A stretch of DNA of 64,000 nt from Stenogyne calaminthoides (lineage: Eukaryota; Streptophyta; Magnoliopsida; Lamiales; Lamiaceae). This document shows, piece by piece, positions 31,440 through 42,400 of the stretch. Under the pieces are notes generated by a model. It was not told where the DNA came from. It did not search any database and saw only the letters and a program-made list of their open reading frames with translations. The position numbers and the translations under genes were made by a program. The stretch is taken from contig JBBCBC010000017.1 in the NCBI GenBank assembly GCA_037126765.1, positions 19,769,916 through 19,833,915 of the forward strand. Reading direction: 5' to 3'. Numbering within the stretch: the stretch's first letter is position 1; each line of letters begins with the position of its first letter.

Positions 31440-31590
31440 TGTTTAGCGACGGATACAACGACGGTTACATAAAACCGTCGCTATTATAGACGGATTCAGC
31501 AACATAAATTACTGTCGTAGTTAGCGATGGTTTAGCGACGAAATTCAAATTTTCGTCGATAATTTCGTCGCCAAAACCGTCGCTAAAAAC
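31440..31590 (-). repeat. CACTA-type subterminal repeats
   Basis: Direct and inverted copies of a TTTAGCGACGG / CCGTCGCTAAA motif (31442, 31480, 31521, 31530, 31563, 31577). Such clusters lie just inside CACTA termini and bind the transposase. They fit the 5' end of the minus-strand CACTA above. I did not find the CACTA terminus itself. Confidence 0.55.
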
Positions 31591-32420
31591 ATAATTTAAA
31601 AAATAAAAATAAAAACATAAATTAAAATTGTTCAATCATTCATTAAAAAAAATAGATATTAAAATTGTTCAATCACACATAAAAATAATAACATAAATTA
31701 AAATTGTTCAGTCATACCAAAATTAAACACGAAATTATAAATTGTTCATAACATAATTAAAATAAACATTGACCCTAGAAGGGACCTGCTCTAAATAAAT
31801 TATCTCCTATTTTTGCCTAGATAATTAGTTGAGGTGTTTTATTTGACTTTTAATAATAATGAGGCATATCATGACAATGGAAAAACCAACAAATGCTTAC
31901 GTTTTGGACACTGATTGTGCGGTTTGTTTGGACAAAATCGAGAGCGAGCAACGAGTTAGAATGGTTTTGATTGCTATAAAGATTTGAATTTAGAATGCGA
32001 TAATGCTTGACTATCTAAGAAGTCAATTTGCCCTATTTATCGGCCAAGGAAGGACCTGAATTGCTCAATCCTAATCAAATAAGGTTGTACTAAGTTTTGA
32101 ATCAAATTGTGAGTGCTATTAACTATTCAATTTTGTATTAATTTCTTTTTGTTTTTCTATCATCAAGGCATGATTCTGATTAACTAGGATAAACTATTTC
32201 GATCTATATTATTTAGATCTTATCATTTAGATTGGGAAATATAGTCAACTAAATAATAGTGACTTTTTTTTTTTATCTATATCATTAGTAACACCTTAAG
32301 AATAGCATAAAAGCTAATGTGTTTCCCGATTTTTTTTTGTTTTATAGTATGTAATTTTTATTTATTTATCCTTTTTAGAAATAATTTAATATGACCATGT
32401 AACTACAAGCTCTTTGTTAT
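31591..32420. other. AT-rich spacer, nothing recognised
   Basis: A-rich and T-rich sequence with short repeats of an AAATTGTTCAATC motif near 31625-31710. No gene, RNA or terminal repeats were seen. Confidence 0.5.
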
Positions 32421-32509
32421 GGGTAGAGTTGCAATTCTTTTATGGAATTAGAGCAAAAAGGCTCACGCCCACATCCTGGGTTCAATTCCCATTAAAAGCA
32501 ACTCTGCCC
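32421..32509 (+). other. tRNA-like hairpin (tRNA relic or SINE head)
   Basis: GGGTAGAGTTGC at 32421-32432 pairs with GCAACTCTGCCC at 32498-32509 (one mismatch). Inside lies TGGG-TTCAATT-CCCA, a perfect T-arm with the invariant TTCAA loop and a Pol III B-box-like GGTTCAATTCC. The acceptor stem is longer than in a tRNA and does not abut the T-arm, and no clear anticodon arm is visible. It is a tRNA-derived element rather than a working tRNA gene. Confidence 0.4.
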
Positions 32510-32639
32510 ATATTTCAAAAATCTATATTATCACGACTTTGAAAAAAATATTGCGTCAATAAAAACAACAACAATATTATCTCTTCAGAATGACAAAACG
32601 CCTTAATACAAATACTTATAAAGATTTAATATAAATTAT

Positions 32640-33118
32640 TAGGGATGTCAATTTGCCCCGTCCCCGCGGTGATCCGCCCCGATCGGGGCGGTTATTTTGA
32701 ATATTTTCGGGTTTCGGTTCGGTGTCGGAAAAAACCAATAAAATTTAAATAGGGGACGGGACGGGGACGGTATTATATACCCCGCCCCGAACCCCCACCC
32801 GATACATATTATATTAATATTTTTTATATTTATATATGTATATATCATAATATATATTTAAATATTTATTTGATTATTTATATTTTGTTCTTTTCAATTA
32901 ATTTATAAAAAATAATTTTATAACATAATTGGCTTTTCACTATTTTTTAGGGAGATAAAATAATTATGATAATAAAAAAATAAAAAATTAAATATGTTAG
33001 TCAATTTTTGGGTCGGGTTCGGAGATACCCGAAAACGTTAGGGGCGGGGATGGGGACTAAAAAAAATTCCTCGTTGGGGCCGTTAAACCGGCCATGCCCC
33101 GCCCCGTTGCCACTCCTA
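32640..33118. mobile_element. Non-autonomous hAT-like element, 479 bp
   Basis: Inverted ends TAGGGATGTCAA... and ...TTGCCACTCCTA flanked by TAAATTAT (32632-32639) and TAAATTAA (33119-33126), an 8-base duplication with one mismatch. The ends are rich in CCCGCCCC/GGGGCGGG. It has no coding capacity. Confidence 0.75.
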
Positions 33119-33180
33119 TAAATTAATGAAAATCATAACTGTGCATTGCACAAGTTCAATTACTAGTACGTGGTAATGTC

Positions 33181-33752
33181 CGAGGACGGACCTACACTGG
33201 GGCCAAGGGGGTCACTGGGCCCCCCTGGCCCCACTTGAACTTTTTATATACATATATTTATAATTAAGACACACCCTGGAAAGAAACGATCTCATAGTAA
33301 GACGGAGCATGAACTGTGTATTAACGTTTTAATATTTTGAAATGATGGATGTTATTTGTGTTAGGTTGTACCCTATATTATATAAAAAACCGTCTCATAC
33401 TAGTGTTTGTCTCCTTTAAACAAAGTATTATGTGCATCATGCATGTTGTTGGGATAACGTATAACCCCAACAGTTCACCGTACACCACTATTACTAATAT
33501 TTGTAAAAATCAACACTCTATAAATAAAATGTCTATCTTTAGGTGAGAAAGGGGTAGCGAATTAGAGAAAGAAATATCTATAATTCACATTTTAAATATA
33601 TATATATATATATATAAATGTATTCGATTTCGTTAATATAAAGATATTTAGTCCAAATAATTCTAAAAAATATATAAAAATTCGAAAGTGCATTTAACTA
33701 CACTATGTTATAAATTTGGCCCCCCTCGGTGAAATTCCTGGGTCCATCTCTG
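33181..33752. mobile_element. Non-autonomous TIR element, 572 bp, hAT-like
   Basis: Ends CGAGGACGGACC and GGGTCCATCTCTG (imperfect inverted repeat) between two exact GTAATGTC copies (33173-33180 and 33753-33760). It contains a nested copy of the GAGACGG family at about 33287-33420 and an (AT)n tract near 33597-33616. Confidence 0.78.
33287..33420. repeat. GAGACGG-family MITE, copy 1
   Basis: Shares the pattern ...AAGACGGAGCATG..., TATTAACG, GGTTGTACCC..., ACCGTCTCATACTAG with copies at 34761, 36463, 54003 and 55796. It is about 130-150 bases with inverted ends. Confidence 0.65.
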
Positions 33753-33918
33753 GTAATGTCAACTTTATTTTTTTTAACTGGCAATCTGGTATGAAATTTT
33801 GAAGTAAACTCGTGATGTTACCGTGTTACTGTGATTAACCATATCAATAACTTCTTACTCGAACCATTGACCCACTCTTGCTAGTATATGATGATGAAGA
33901 TTTCATTACCTCTCTTTT

Positions 33919-34035
33919 TTATAAATTAGGGCCAATCAAAGCATCATGGAAAATCGCCGGATTATCATTTGGATGCAACGCCAACGGGGACAACGGATTG
34001 AGGAGCAGATTCAAGGAAGTAGGATCGGTAGCCAT
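33919..34035 (-). pseudogene. gag: Copia Gag N-terminal stump (element H)
   Basis: ATG 34035 begins MATDPTSLNLLLNPLSPLAL, then HPNDNPAIFHDALIGPNL. This is the typical start of a copia Gag with the H-P-x-D-N-P motif. Only about 38 codons remain before homology ends. The frame stays open upstream to 34164 without an ATG, so 34035 is the start. Confidence 0.7.
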
Positions 34036-34195
34036 ATCCGAAAGAATGTGATAAACACGAACATAAATTGCAATAGACGCAGAAAGAATTCTTCGATAAA
34101 CGAAGAAAACAACAAAAAAATCGCGAGAAAAAACGTGAATTGAATGCGGAAACACAAGATTCAATCAGAATCGATTAATCAACAAACTTGACTAA

Positions 34196-34204
34196 CTGAT
34201 ACCA
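34196..34204 (-). other. Primer-binding site of element H
   Basis: On the minus strand TGGTATCAG directly follows the LTR end ...TTTCTACA, matching the tRNA-Met site. Confidence 0.75.
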
Positions 34205-34433
34205 TGTAGAAATCTATGAAATAGAATACATCTTCAAGTAGAATGAAAAAGAAGATGAACGATTGTATTAAGAGAAAGCAATAGTTTGTTACAACTGATG
34301 GAAAATAGAATATAACCGAATGAATAAGAATGAAGGTGATGCCCTCCTTAAATACAAGTGGAGAGGTATCACTTACTAAGTTAAAAGGTATTACTTGCTA
34401 TAGAAGGTGTTGTTTGTTTATAAAGCTGTAACA
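34205..34433 (-). repeat. 5' LTR of copia stump H, ~229 bp
   Basis: Minus strand TGTTACAG...TTTCTACA followed by a primer site and leader. The short LTR and Gag type suggest a copia lineage different from A/B, C and D. The rest of the element is missing. Confidence 0.7.
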
Positions 34434-34760
34434 TTGTAAAAATATATTTAACTATTTTATTATAAATTCATTTGAAATTTTCATAATTGATAAATTTTGA
34501 TCGGCCACACAAAATTAATATTTTTACCTCTCCTAACTGAGTTGTATTTTCAAACTCTAAAAATAGCTTTTAAAATATTTTTTTTTAATTATCTTCACAA
34601 TTTTTGAAAAAGTTAATAAAAAATTAAATCTATTTTTTAGAATTTAAAAACATACCCCTTAATATAATTAAATTGAGGTACAATGAAGCATTTGGCATAC
34701 ACTTGCTATGATTACCTCAAACATTAAATTGAGCTAGATACAATAAAGTATTTTGGCATA
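34434..34760. other. AT-rich spacer, nothing recognised
   Basis: Low-complexity A/T sequence without terminal repeats or coding signals. Confidence 0.5.
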
Positions 34761-34905
34761 TAAGACGGTCTCATACATGAGACGGAGTACAAATTAACAC
34801 AAATCATATGTACTCCTCCCAAAGTGTTAAAACGTCAATGCCTAAATTATACTCCGTTTCACTGTAAAAATGTCTCATTCAAGTGTGTCTCATATATAAT
34901 TAATG
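34761..34905. repeat. GAGACGG-family MITE, copy 2
   Basis: Begins AGACGGTCTCATACATGAGACGGAG (palindromic start) and ends ...AAGTGTGTCTCATATA. Middle CCCAAAGTGTTAAAACGTCAA as in copy 5. Confidence 0.7.
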
Positions 34906-35227
34906 GAGCTTATCTTAATTGCATCAAATGTTTAAATACTTTGATATATACAACCTTAGTACATATTCATAATGTAAATTGATACAAGCAAGTGATATAG
35001 GAAAATTAAATGTGTAAAACAATTAAACAAGATCTAATTAAAATGAATTCACTATTGTTTTTACTGGGCTTTAATCCGAAATTTTTACTGGGCTCTAAGA
35101 TCATTAAGAATTTAAGAATCTCTTTACTCCTTGTTCCAATTTTTTCAATGGATTTTTTTCGGTAAGATTTTATTAAGGCTTAAATGACATCACTTTTAGA
35201 AATCCACGACTGTTGGGTTGTGGCTTT

Positions 35228-35276
<49 letters not shown>

Positions 35277-35278
35277 GT
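34906..35278. other. Spacer with (TA)n microsatellite
   Basis: No gene. A run of about 20 TA units occupies 35234-35269 just before the next TIR element. Confidence 0.6.
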
Positions 35279-35329
35279 GGGTTCGGTTATTCGCACCCTC
35301 TTTATTAGGAGATGAGTGAGTGTCCAGTG

Positions 35330-35540
35330 AAATTTGTTTATAGTATAAAATTTGTACCACTAGACTTATATATTAACACCACTATATTTATCAACTAATA
35401 CTATTATATTTATAAACTAGATCATGGTATTAAAATATTTTTTATATTAATTTATAAAAATAGTGATATCAGTTTATAAGTATAATAGTATCAGTTTCAT
35501 ACTATGAACAAATTTTAGTGGAGAATTTGTGTTAGAAGAT
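35330..35540. repeat. Repeat with CATAGTATGA/TCATACTATG inverted motifs, copy 1
   Basis: A segment beginning TTTGTTTATAGTATAAAA and ending TTTCATACTATGAACAAA. Related AT-rich copies occur at about 37880-38065 and 55590-55745. It is probably a MITE-like family inserted inside the TIR element. Confidence 0.5.
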
Positions 35541-36462
35541 ACACCCCATTAATTTTTTATTATTTTATTATAATTAAGAAATGATTCACATACCTCTGAA
35601 TAAATAAAAAGCATAAAAAACTAATACTCAATACACCAATTTTCTATTTTATCAGGAACTCAAAAATTATCGTCCACATTTTTTCATTCCACCAATTCGA
35701 TGTTTTTACCATCCAGCATCGTCCCACCACCGTACCATCACCACCATTATTTAGTTTGTGTTAGTATATCAACTATGGTGAGTGGGAGGGGTTCTCGGAA
35801 GACATATAATGTTAAAAATCATATGAAATTTGGAATGTTAAATGTTTTATGTTATTATTTGTTTAGTGTTTAGGGTATTGTTTATGACATGTTGAATTTT
35901 ACACCTAGACGTAAGATGAATATTGTATGATTTTCATTCACGCATTTATTTTTCAATTTTTTCCGTCATGCATATTTCGGACGTGGTTTATTGAAATATG
36001 TCACCTTTTTCAGAAACATTATGCCGAAATATGTCATTCTTATAGAAAATAATATATCGAAATATATAGAATTATGTGAAAAATAACAAACTTCGAAAAA
36101 TTCCTTTTGAAAAACTCTAATAATTTTGACGTAATTATTAAAAGTTTGGTGAAATTTCAAAACACCAGATTCAAAAATCACTTAACCCACTTTTGTTCAA
36201 ACACACGTCATTTTTCGATAGAAATCTTAATACACGGTGGCTTCATACTCGTCATTCTGACCGTCACCACCGCAAAATGAAGTGGCTAGTCAACGTCATT
36301 TGGATAGATTGGAAAGGGGGTGTATTTTTTGCCTAATTTTGTAATAAATGAGAAGATGACAATTATATTGAATAAGGTTAATGTTAGTTTGTGGGGTGTG
36401 TATCCATTAATGTCTAAAAAAATGGATGGATAAATTAATCGGGGGGATGCATTTCCTAATGG

Positions 36463-36610
36463 AGACACTCTAGCGTGAGACAGTCTTATGGTGAGACGGA
36501 GTGTAATTTGGGCATTGGATCTTTAACACTTAAGAAGGGGTTGACGTTAATTGTGCTAAGTTGTACCCCGTCTTATATATGAAACCGTCTCATACGAGTT
36601 TTTGTTATCC
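36463..36610. repeat. GAGACGG-family MITE, copy 3
   Basis: GAGACAGTCTTATGGTGAGACGGAG at the left and AAACCGTCTCATACGAGTTT at the right, with GGTTGACGTTAA and TTGTACCCCG inside. Confidence 0.68.
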
Positions 36611-36660
36611 TAATTAAGGGGGTGCGAATAACCGGGCCCATATTTAATAATAATATATTA

Positions 36661-36855
36661 CTCCCCCCGTCCCGGAAGACTGCGCCAACTTTTCGGCGCA
36701 GAGATTAAAAAAGTTGTTTTATGGGGGTAGTAAGTGTGTATGAGGGGTAATAAGTGTGTATTGTAAGAGTAATAAGTGTCCAATTTTAGGTGTATAAAGT
36801 CTTAATGAGACAGATCAAAAAGGAAAGTGTGCTAAGTCTTTTGGGATGGATGAAG
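36661..36855. mobile_element. Stowaway-like MITE, 195 bp
   Basis: Ends CTCCCCCCGTCCCGGAAGACT and, on the opposite strand, CTTCATCCATCCCAAAAGACT, flanked by TA on both sides. This is the plant Stowaway (mariner-type) end pattern CTCCCTCCGTCCC. Confidence 0.82.
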
Positions 36856-36857
36856 TA

Positions 36858-37426
36858 TTTCTTAATGGGGTGTTTTACTGCCGTTGGTCTGACTATTAAT
36901 TGGTTTGGCCCACTAATTTCATTTGCACATTTACTTAGTTTTACTTGAGTCCAGCCCAGGTTTGTAGTAGGGCCGTGGCTTTATCAGGCCCAAACTTTTT
37001 TCCTTTTTGGGCTTGGGTTTTCTTTTGTATTTGTTTTTTTTTTAATTCTCTCTTTTCTTTTGTGACATACAGGACAATTTGAATCCTCTGTTCCGTCTTT
37101 TGTATTCTATTGGTGTTTCATCCTTCTAAATCTTTAACACATGGACCCAGGGCATGATGGTTCGTTGAATTATTTTTTATTATTCCACGTGTCATTCATC
37201 CACTTTATAGAATAAAATATGAAACATTAATTATGAAATAGATGATCCAATTCCCTACGTGGAGCCTCTCTTTTTTATCTTTTACAACGTTGTACAACCT
37301 AATGTACTACTCATGTTGAAAATAAAATAATTATATTATGAGAGAATATTAGATTTCTAGAAAATCAACATGACACATTATGCTTAATAATATATTTGTT
37401 TAAATTTAACAATAAAAATATTATGC
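36858..37426. other. Spacer, nothing recognised
   Basis: AT-rich, with GGGCTTGGGTTTTC-like low-complexity tracts. No gene or terminal repeats were recognised. Confidence 0.5.
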
Positions 37427-37844
37427 TAGGTCTTATACCAAGTGCATTATGAATTTTATAGTGTATTTTTTAAATATACAATTTATTCCGCTTAAATATA
37501 TAATTTATTCATAGTGAAACATTGAATTTATTTCACGAACTATTTATAGAAAATAATATTTTCTACTTTCAATGTATTAATTTTAAGAATTTGACAATTT
37601 TAGGAGGGGCAGGCCCTCCCTTCTTACTTCCCTGGTTGATATCATAGAGAAAATACTTCTCAACTCGAGAGCGTAAAATGGCCCCTCAAGGTTTTTTTCC
37701 TTGATTTCGGTTGGTGCTCAGATATTGACAGTAGAGTTGTGCATGGAAATCTTGGAAACATGTTTTGCGTTTTAGTGTTAACAAATTATATGCTTCAAAG
37801 ATACATTATGAAGTTTACAGTGCGACTGGTGCACATGAGACCTA
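37427..37844. mobile_element. TIR element (AGGTCTYAT family) with a nested repeat block
   Basis: Imperfect inverted ends TAGGTCTTATACCAAGTGCA and (reverse strand) TAGGTCTCATGTGCACCAGT. It is related to the foldback element at 54163-54388. It contains the block 37549-37720, which recurs inverted at 54444-54613. Confidence 0.55.
37549..37720 (+). repeat. Long-range inverted repeat, left copy
   Basis: ~170 bases with the core GGAGGGGCAGGCCCTCCC and ...GAGAAGTATTTTCTC-type sequence. The reverse complement matches 54444-54613 at roughly 95% by eye. The two copies bracket element D. Confidence 0.85.
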
Positions 37845-38214
37845 CTCAAAAATAAAGTAGATCTCCAATGAAACATGTTCATAGTATGAAGATATGTACA
37901 ATCACTCTTATAAATTAATACCATAATATTTATCAGTTGATAACACTACACTTACAAACTAATATCATAACATTAAATGTTGTAGGTATTAGCTCATTAA
38001 TATAGTTATATTAGTTGATAAGTGTAATTGTATCAATTTCATAGTATGAACAAGTTTAACAGAAGAGTTTATCGCTGAATATGATTATAAATGAAGGCAA
38101 AATATAAGGTGAACAAGTTTCACAAAAAAAAATGTGAAACTGGTTAAAGAGTGTAACATATATTACTAAAGGGTATTAGTTGTGATAACTGAAGGGTGTG
38201 ACTTTACTATAAAG
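37845..38214. other. Spacer with CATAGTATGA repeat copy 2
   Basis: 37880-38065 resembles 35330-35540 and 55590-55745 (TTCATAGTATGAA... and ...TTTCATAGTATGAACAAG). The last part, with the GAAGGGTGT motif repeated, continues on the far side of D at 52695. No gene. Confidence 0.5.
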
Positions 38215-38219
38215 AGTAT
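38215..38219 (+). other. Target-site duplication of D, left copy (AGTAT)
   Basis: AGTAT before TGTAGGTC; repeated at 52690-52694 after CCCAACA. Confidence 0.92.
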
Positions 38220-39757
38220 TGTAGGTCCCGAACGGGTTTTGTGAGGGCAGAAGTCTAGAGGGGAGGGGTGAATAGACTTAAAAAAACTTTTAATACCAAA
38301 TCGGTGTGAGGGCGATTAACTTTGATCGAGTGTGAGTGAATCGGTTTGAGTGATAACCAACTTCTTGTCGACGAAAGGCGGATCGATTCGGTAACTATCA
38401 GTTTAACTGATGTGTGCGGAAGCTTAAGTTTTACCCGTGTGAAAAACCAGTTTTGATAAATCAGATTCCAAAGTTAATCTTTTAATCAATTGAGTGAAGT
38501 GTCAAGTTTGATCGGATCGAAGCTTGGTGCTAACGATCTCAACTTGGAATATGTATGCGCTTTTAAAGGTTGTGTGTGATTGTGTGTCGGTTAATCAAAG
38601 CGGTAAAGGCACACAAGATTTATAGTGGTTCGGACAAACCAAATCCTACGTCCCACTCTTCCCTATCACTGAGGGCACCTACTTAACCATTTGGACTTTG
38701 TTTTATGTGTAAGTCCAACACAGTACACCAACTAGATGTTTAAGGAGTTCACACTCAACCGATCCCAGAGATCAGAACTAGAAACCCTAGTCTGAAATCT
38801 TGCTAAACAACTTAACCTAACTTGGGGTTTGGGCAAGATTGTTTTTGGTTCCAACTATGAAATCTTTTCTTGTGTATAAGCAGCCTAACAGCTAGATGAA
38901 AAGATTTCTATGCTAAGAACTTATGGGATGAACACTTAATAAAAATTAATCTTCTTGTTCGTGTTCTTGTGCGGAAATCTGATATTAGCTTGAGCTTCTT
39001 GATTGTTCAGTGTTTCCGTTATTTTCACTCTAAAGTGTAATCCCATATATATAGACCTTGAAATCAAAGAGCCGTTGGAGAGCAATTTGAATTTCAAGCT
39101 ATATTTGGTAGACTTCTCGAGCTTGATGTGACGAGCCGAGGAGCGGCATGGCCAAAAGCGTGAATTTGTACTTTGTAGCCGTTATAGAGAGGTAGCATCA
39201 AATCCCGCAATTGCCGGCTCCGATCATACGTGTCTTGTTCTTATTGGATAGCAGACTCACTTTTCAGTGTTGTTCTTCCAACTAAGCTTGACATTCTTCT
39301 TGTTCAGATCATCGACGTATGATTAGGTGAAACATCATATTTCACTGGTGGTGACTGATCGATCTGAATCGATCGATCTACGATAAGTCTTGTGTCGGTT
39401 GACTTAGCTTCAACTAGCGATTTCGTGATGTAGGTCTTCTAGTCCGATCTTGAGTATTGAGTTTGATCTTTATGACTTTATTTGAGATATCGACCCGGAT
39501 CGAGCGATCGATCTTCTATTCTTGTCTTGCATTCTGGCCTGTCGGATATCAGCTGTCCTTTGAGTCTTCAGATCTGACCTATACATATTGAGTTTCCCCC
39601 TCAATATGTGACCTATTTATTTCATCAGTTGTTCTATACAATCATTATCAACCGGGTCTCCTATAGCGTGTAATATAAACATCGATCACCTAATGTGTCC
39701 ATTGGTCCTATTACATGTGTTTTTGGAACTTTCATCAAAACTATAAATTTCCCAACA
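38220..39757 (-). repeat. 3' LTR of D, 1538 bp
   Basis: Plus strand TGTAGGTC...TTTCCCAACA. Next to it on the plus strand lies the reverse complement of the purine tract, so it is the 3' LTR. It has many CAG/CTG to CG or CGG differences from the 5' LTR. TATA-like CTATATATATGG is at 39043-39054 (minus). Confidence 0.94.
39043..39054 (-). promoter_or_regulatory. TATA box in D 3' LTR
   Basis: CTATATATATGG on the minus strand, identical in the 5' LTR. Confidence 0.55.
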
Positions 39758-39775
39758 ATTTCCCCCTTTTTGATG
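39758..39775 (-). other. Polypurine tract of D
   Basis: Minus strand AAAAAGGGGGAAAT ends at the LTR start. It is the plus-strand primer site of reverse transcription. Confidence 0.9.
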
Positions 39776-39910
39776 AAACCAAAACACTTTGAGAAACCAA
39801 ATACAGTTGATAAAAAATAGAACAGTTAAGAGCATATAATCAGAAGACAATGAGACTTTGTCTTAGGATCAGAAAATAAACTTTTCTCATTAAAAAATGT
39901 TGATTACATG

Positions 39911-42400
39911 TTACATCAGAAAAGTTTGAAAATAAACGGTGATCTGAGTAGTCTTACGATTCTTCTTCTCTTTAGGCTTGTATCCTTCTGGCATCTCTCT
40001 TTGATCTTGAGGTACGTTGAAAATCTGATAAAGTTTCCATTTGACATCATCAGTCTGCTGAGGATCAGTTATGTGCGTTCTGCGCAGGATGTCAAAATAG
40101 AATCTTTGAAATGCCAGTCTGTCAAATGAGCCATCTGCCTTCTTCGAGTACTCCAACAGATCATACTCTTGGCGAGTTATTTTTACATTGATAAGCTTGG
40201 CCTCATTTTCCGAGATATACTCGAAAAATCCGGGTATTTATTTTCTAACCAGTTGAGGAATTCTTCATCAGGAGATTCTTCTTGTGGAACAAGATTAAGA
40301 ACAAAGGCATCCAGAAGCCATTCACTCCTGATCTTATTCCATTCCTCAAATTTCTTAGCATCATGCTTGTGCAGTTTTTTGGGATGATCTCATCAACTCT
40401 TCTTTGGCGGCTTAGGTTACAATACGGATTTTCCGATCCTTCCTTTCTTCGCTCTCGTCTGAATTTCTTCTTGATTTTTACGCCTCTGCCATTTTTTTTA
40501 CGCCCTTCTTTCTTCTTGGCTTTTTCGGGCTTCTTTGACTATCTCGCTATTTGGACATCTTTTCAGCCCGATATCTTATCTCATGCATGTATCTGGCGGG
40601 CTATTCTTCTTGTGACTATCTCGGTCAGGAGTTTGTGATGTCCACTTTTTGTTATGTCGATTGGTTTCTCATTACATCCTTCCCTTTTTGGTTTGATCAA
40701 AAAAAGTAGTGAGGTGGGAGGTCGAGAACCAAAGTTGATGCGATCATACTGTTGAGATCTGCAATGAGATATGCCTTGAGTTTGAGCGATTAGATTTTGA
40801 ATCTTCGATATCATTTCGATCTTGGCAGATTCCATGGCGATAGAAAGTGTTTTAATCGGTTTGTCAAGTTTCTCTTTGTCAATTCTAGCTTGTCGGTGAG
40901 CATCGAAAAAAAACTTGTTGTTTATCCACCTGAGTGGGATTTGGCATCAACGGTCTTTATCGGTTCGGTTGACTTGATGAGACCTGATTTGGGGAGAACC
41001 GATCTTTGATTGCCCCAATCGGGAAATAGCCAATTCCCTTTGATCTGTTATTTCTTTGATGGCAATCTGCCTTTGATCATTATCGATCCCTCAACTTCTT
41101 CTTTCGGGGAGATCTTTGAGACAAGATTTGATCTCACGAAGTTGATCGATAGTGACGTGTGATGTTGGAATGTTGGGTGTCACTTGATCGATTCGATTGT
41201 TTGTGCCTCGGTGGTTGGTCATGAAGCTGCGACACCGGCTCCACTATCATCGGCGCTCTCTGCATCCTTCATGATGGCATCTGCTTGGGAGCTTTGTCGC
41301 CAGATCTCGATTCGTCTTGTTAAAGCAACCCTAGCTTCGCGTGGATCGAGCTTTGACAGATTTAGCGATTATCGGCTCATTTGGTGATCCCACTTTAGCA
41401 TATTTCCTCATGTCCGAAATCGAAGTCCGCAAACTCATCCGCACCGCCCATACATTCAATAATTATTATAAAGTCCGAGAAGCTTTTTAATCGAAGATCT
41501 CTCGGTGAGGATCTCCATAACTTCCTCTCTTATGGCGGGATGGGCGACCCGATTCGGATACAACTCATCAATTTCTCTTTCGATTCGCATTACGATCAAT
41601 TTCCCGATTATGATCTTTGTTGATCTGGACTCGAGGAATTGTCTGTCGATTCGGTTTGATGAGATGTGGAAGGTTACGGTTGTCTTGAGTAGGTGGAAGT
41701 TGGGTGATCGGTTCGACTGCCGAGAGGTTACATTGTGGGCGGGTGCTTACGGTTCCACATCGGTAAGCTTTTGGGTTATGACGATGCGATTTCGGAGTTA
41801 TGGGGCAGGTGGAAGAATAGGAGAGACATGCTCGTGACCCATTAGTCCGAGTGGTGAATCGGCTCGAGCTTGAGGAGGAGATCGTCGGTTTGTGCTTCTT
41901 CCTCGAGAATGATCTGGCGAGCTCGGCTTGAGCTTTGTCTGTCGATTGTTCACCTGATTTTTGTGTTGCAATGGTGATCTGGCGCTCTTTCTTCATCGAC
42001 TCATCTTCAAGCATCGAGTCATGGAGGCTTGCTTCGCCTTCTTCGGCCTCTTCTCTGGGCCTTCACGGTTTTCTTTTCTTCTTCGGGGGGGCATCTGGTG
42101 TGGGCGAAGTTGCTTCCTTCTTTTTCCCTTCTTTGACTTTGGGGGGTTGGCGCATATCATCGTCTGGTGGCCAAAAAAATGGTGAAGTGGCTTTGAAAGG
42201 CCTTATAGGACTTGATCCAATCTGTTCCCATTCGGCATTAGGCGGTTTATCTTTCGAATAAGCGCAACCTTGTTGAGATTGGCGATCTTTTTCTTCGGAT
42301 ATACCGCCTCGGTTCATTGACTCCAAATTTCTCATGTTCTTGGAGCGAGAATGGCCTTCAAGAACTCGTGTCAATTGATGTTCTTGGCTTCATCAATTAT
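39911..42400 (-). pseudogene. Extra sense ORF downstream of pol in D (broken)
   Basis: Not assigned to a known enzyme. Coding-like pieces on the pol strand include 42063-42374 (hydrophilic, ending in the basic PPKKKRKP, which looks like a nuclear-localisation signal), about 40160-40400 (acidic, with NLVPQEESPDEEFLNWLENK) and 39911-40156 (FDRLAFQRFYFDILRRTH, then VPQDQREMPEGYKP). The pieces are joined by many frame changes. SIRE elements often carry an envelope-like or other extra ORF here. I see no clear transmembrane or signal segments, so envelope is not supported. It could equally be a captured plant sequence. Confidence 0.5.

Larger units (their letters stand above)
35279..36640. mobile_element. 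TIR element of about 1.36 kb, non-coding
   Basis: Inverted ends of ~32 bases: TGGGTTCGGTTATTCGCACC at the left, and the reverse complement of the right end reads TGGGCCCGGTTATTCGCACC. A 9-base duplication TATTTATAT/TATTTAATA is possible but imperfect. No transposase frame. It carries a GAGACGG copy near its right end. Confidence 0.65.

Noticed and set aside
32421..32509. Functional tRNA gene
   Set aside because: Only the T-arm is sound. Acceptor-stem length and spacing are wrong and no anticodon arm is visible.
41505..42261. Plus-strand frames in the D extra region
   Set aside because: The minus-strand pieces (hydrophilic, with a basic tail) look more protein-like, and the element is on the minus strand.
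39911..42400. Envelope gene in D
   Set aside because: No signal peptide, transmembrane segment or glycoprotein-like pattern was seen. The pieces are hydrophilic, so only an unassigned extra ORF is claimed.
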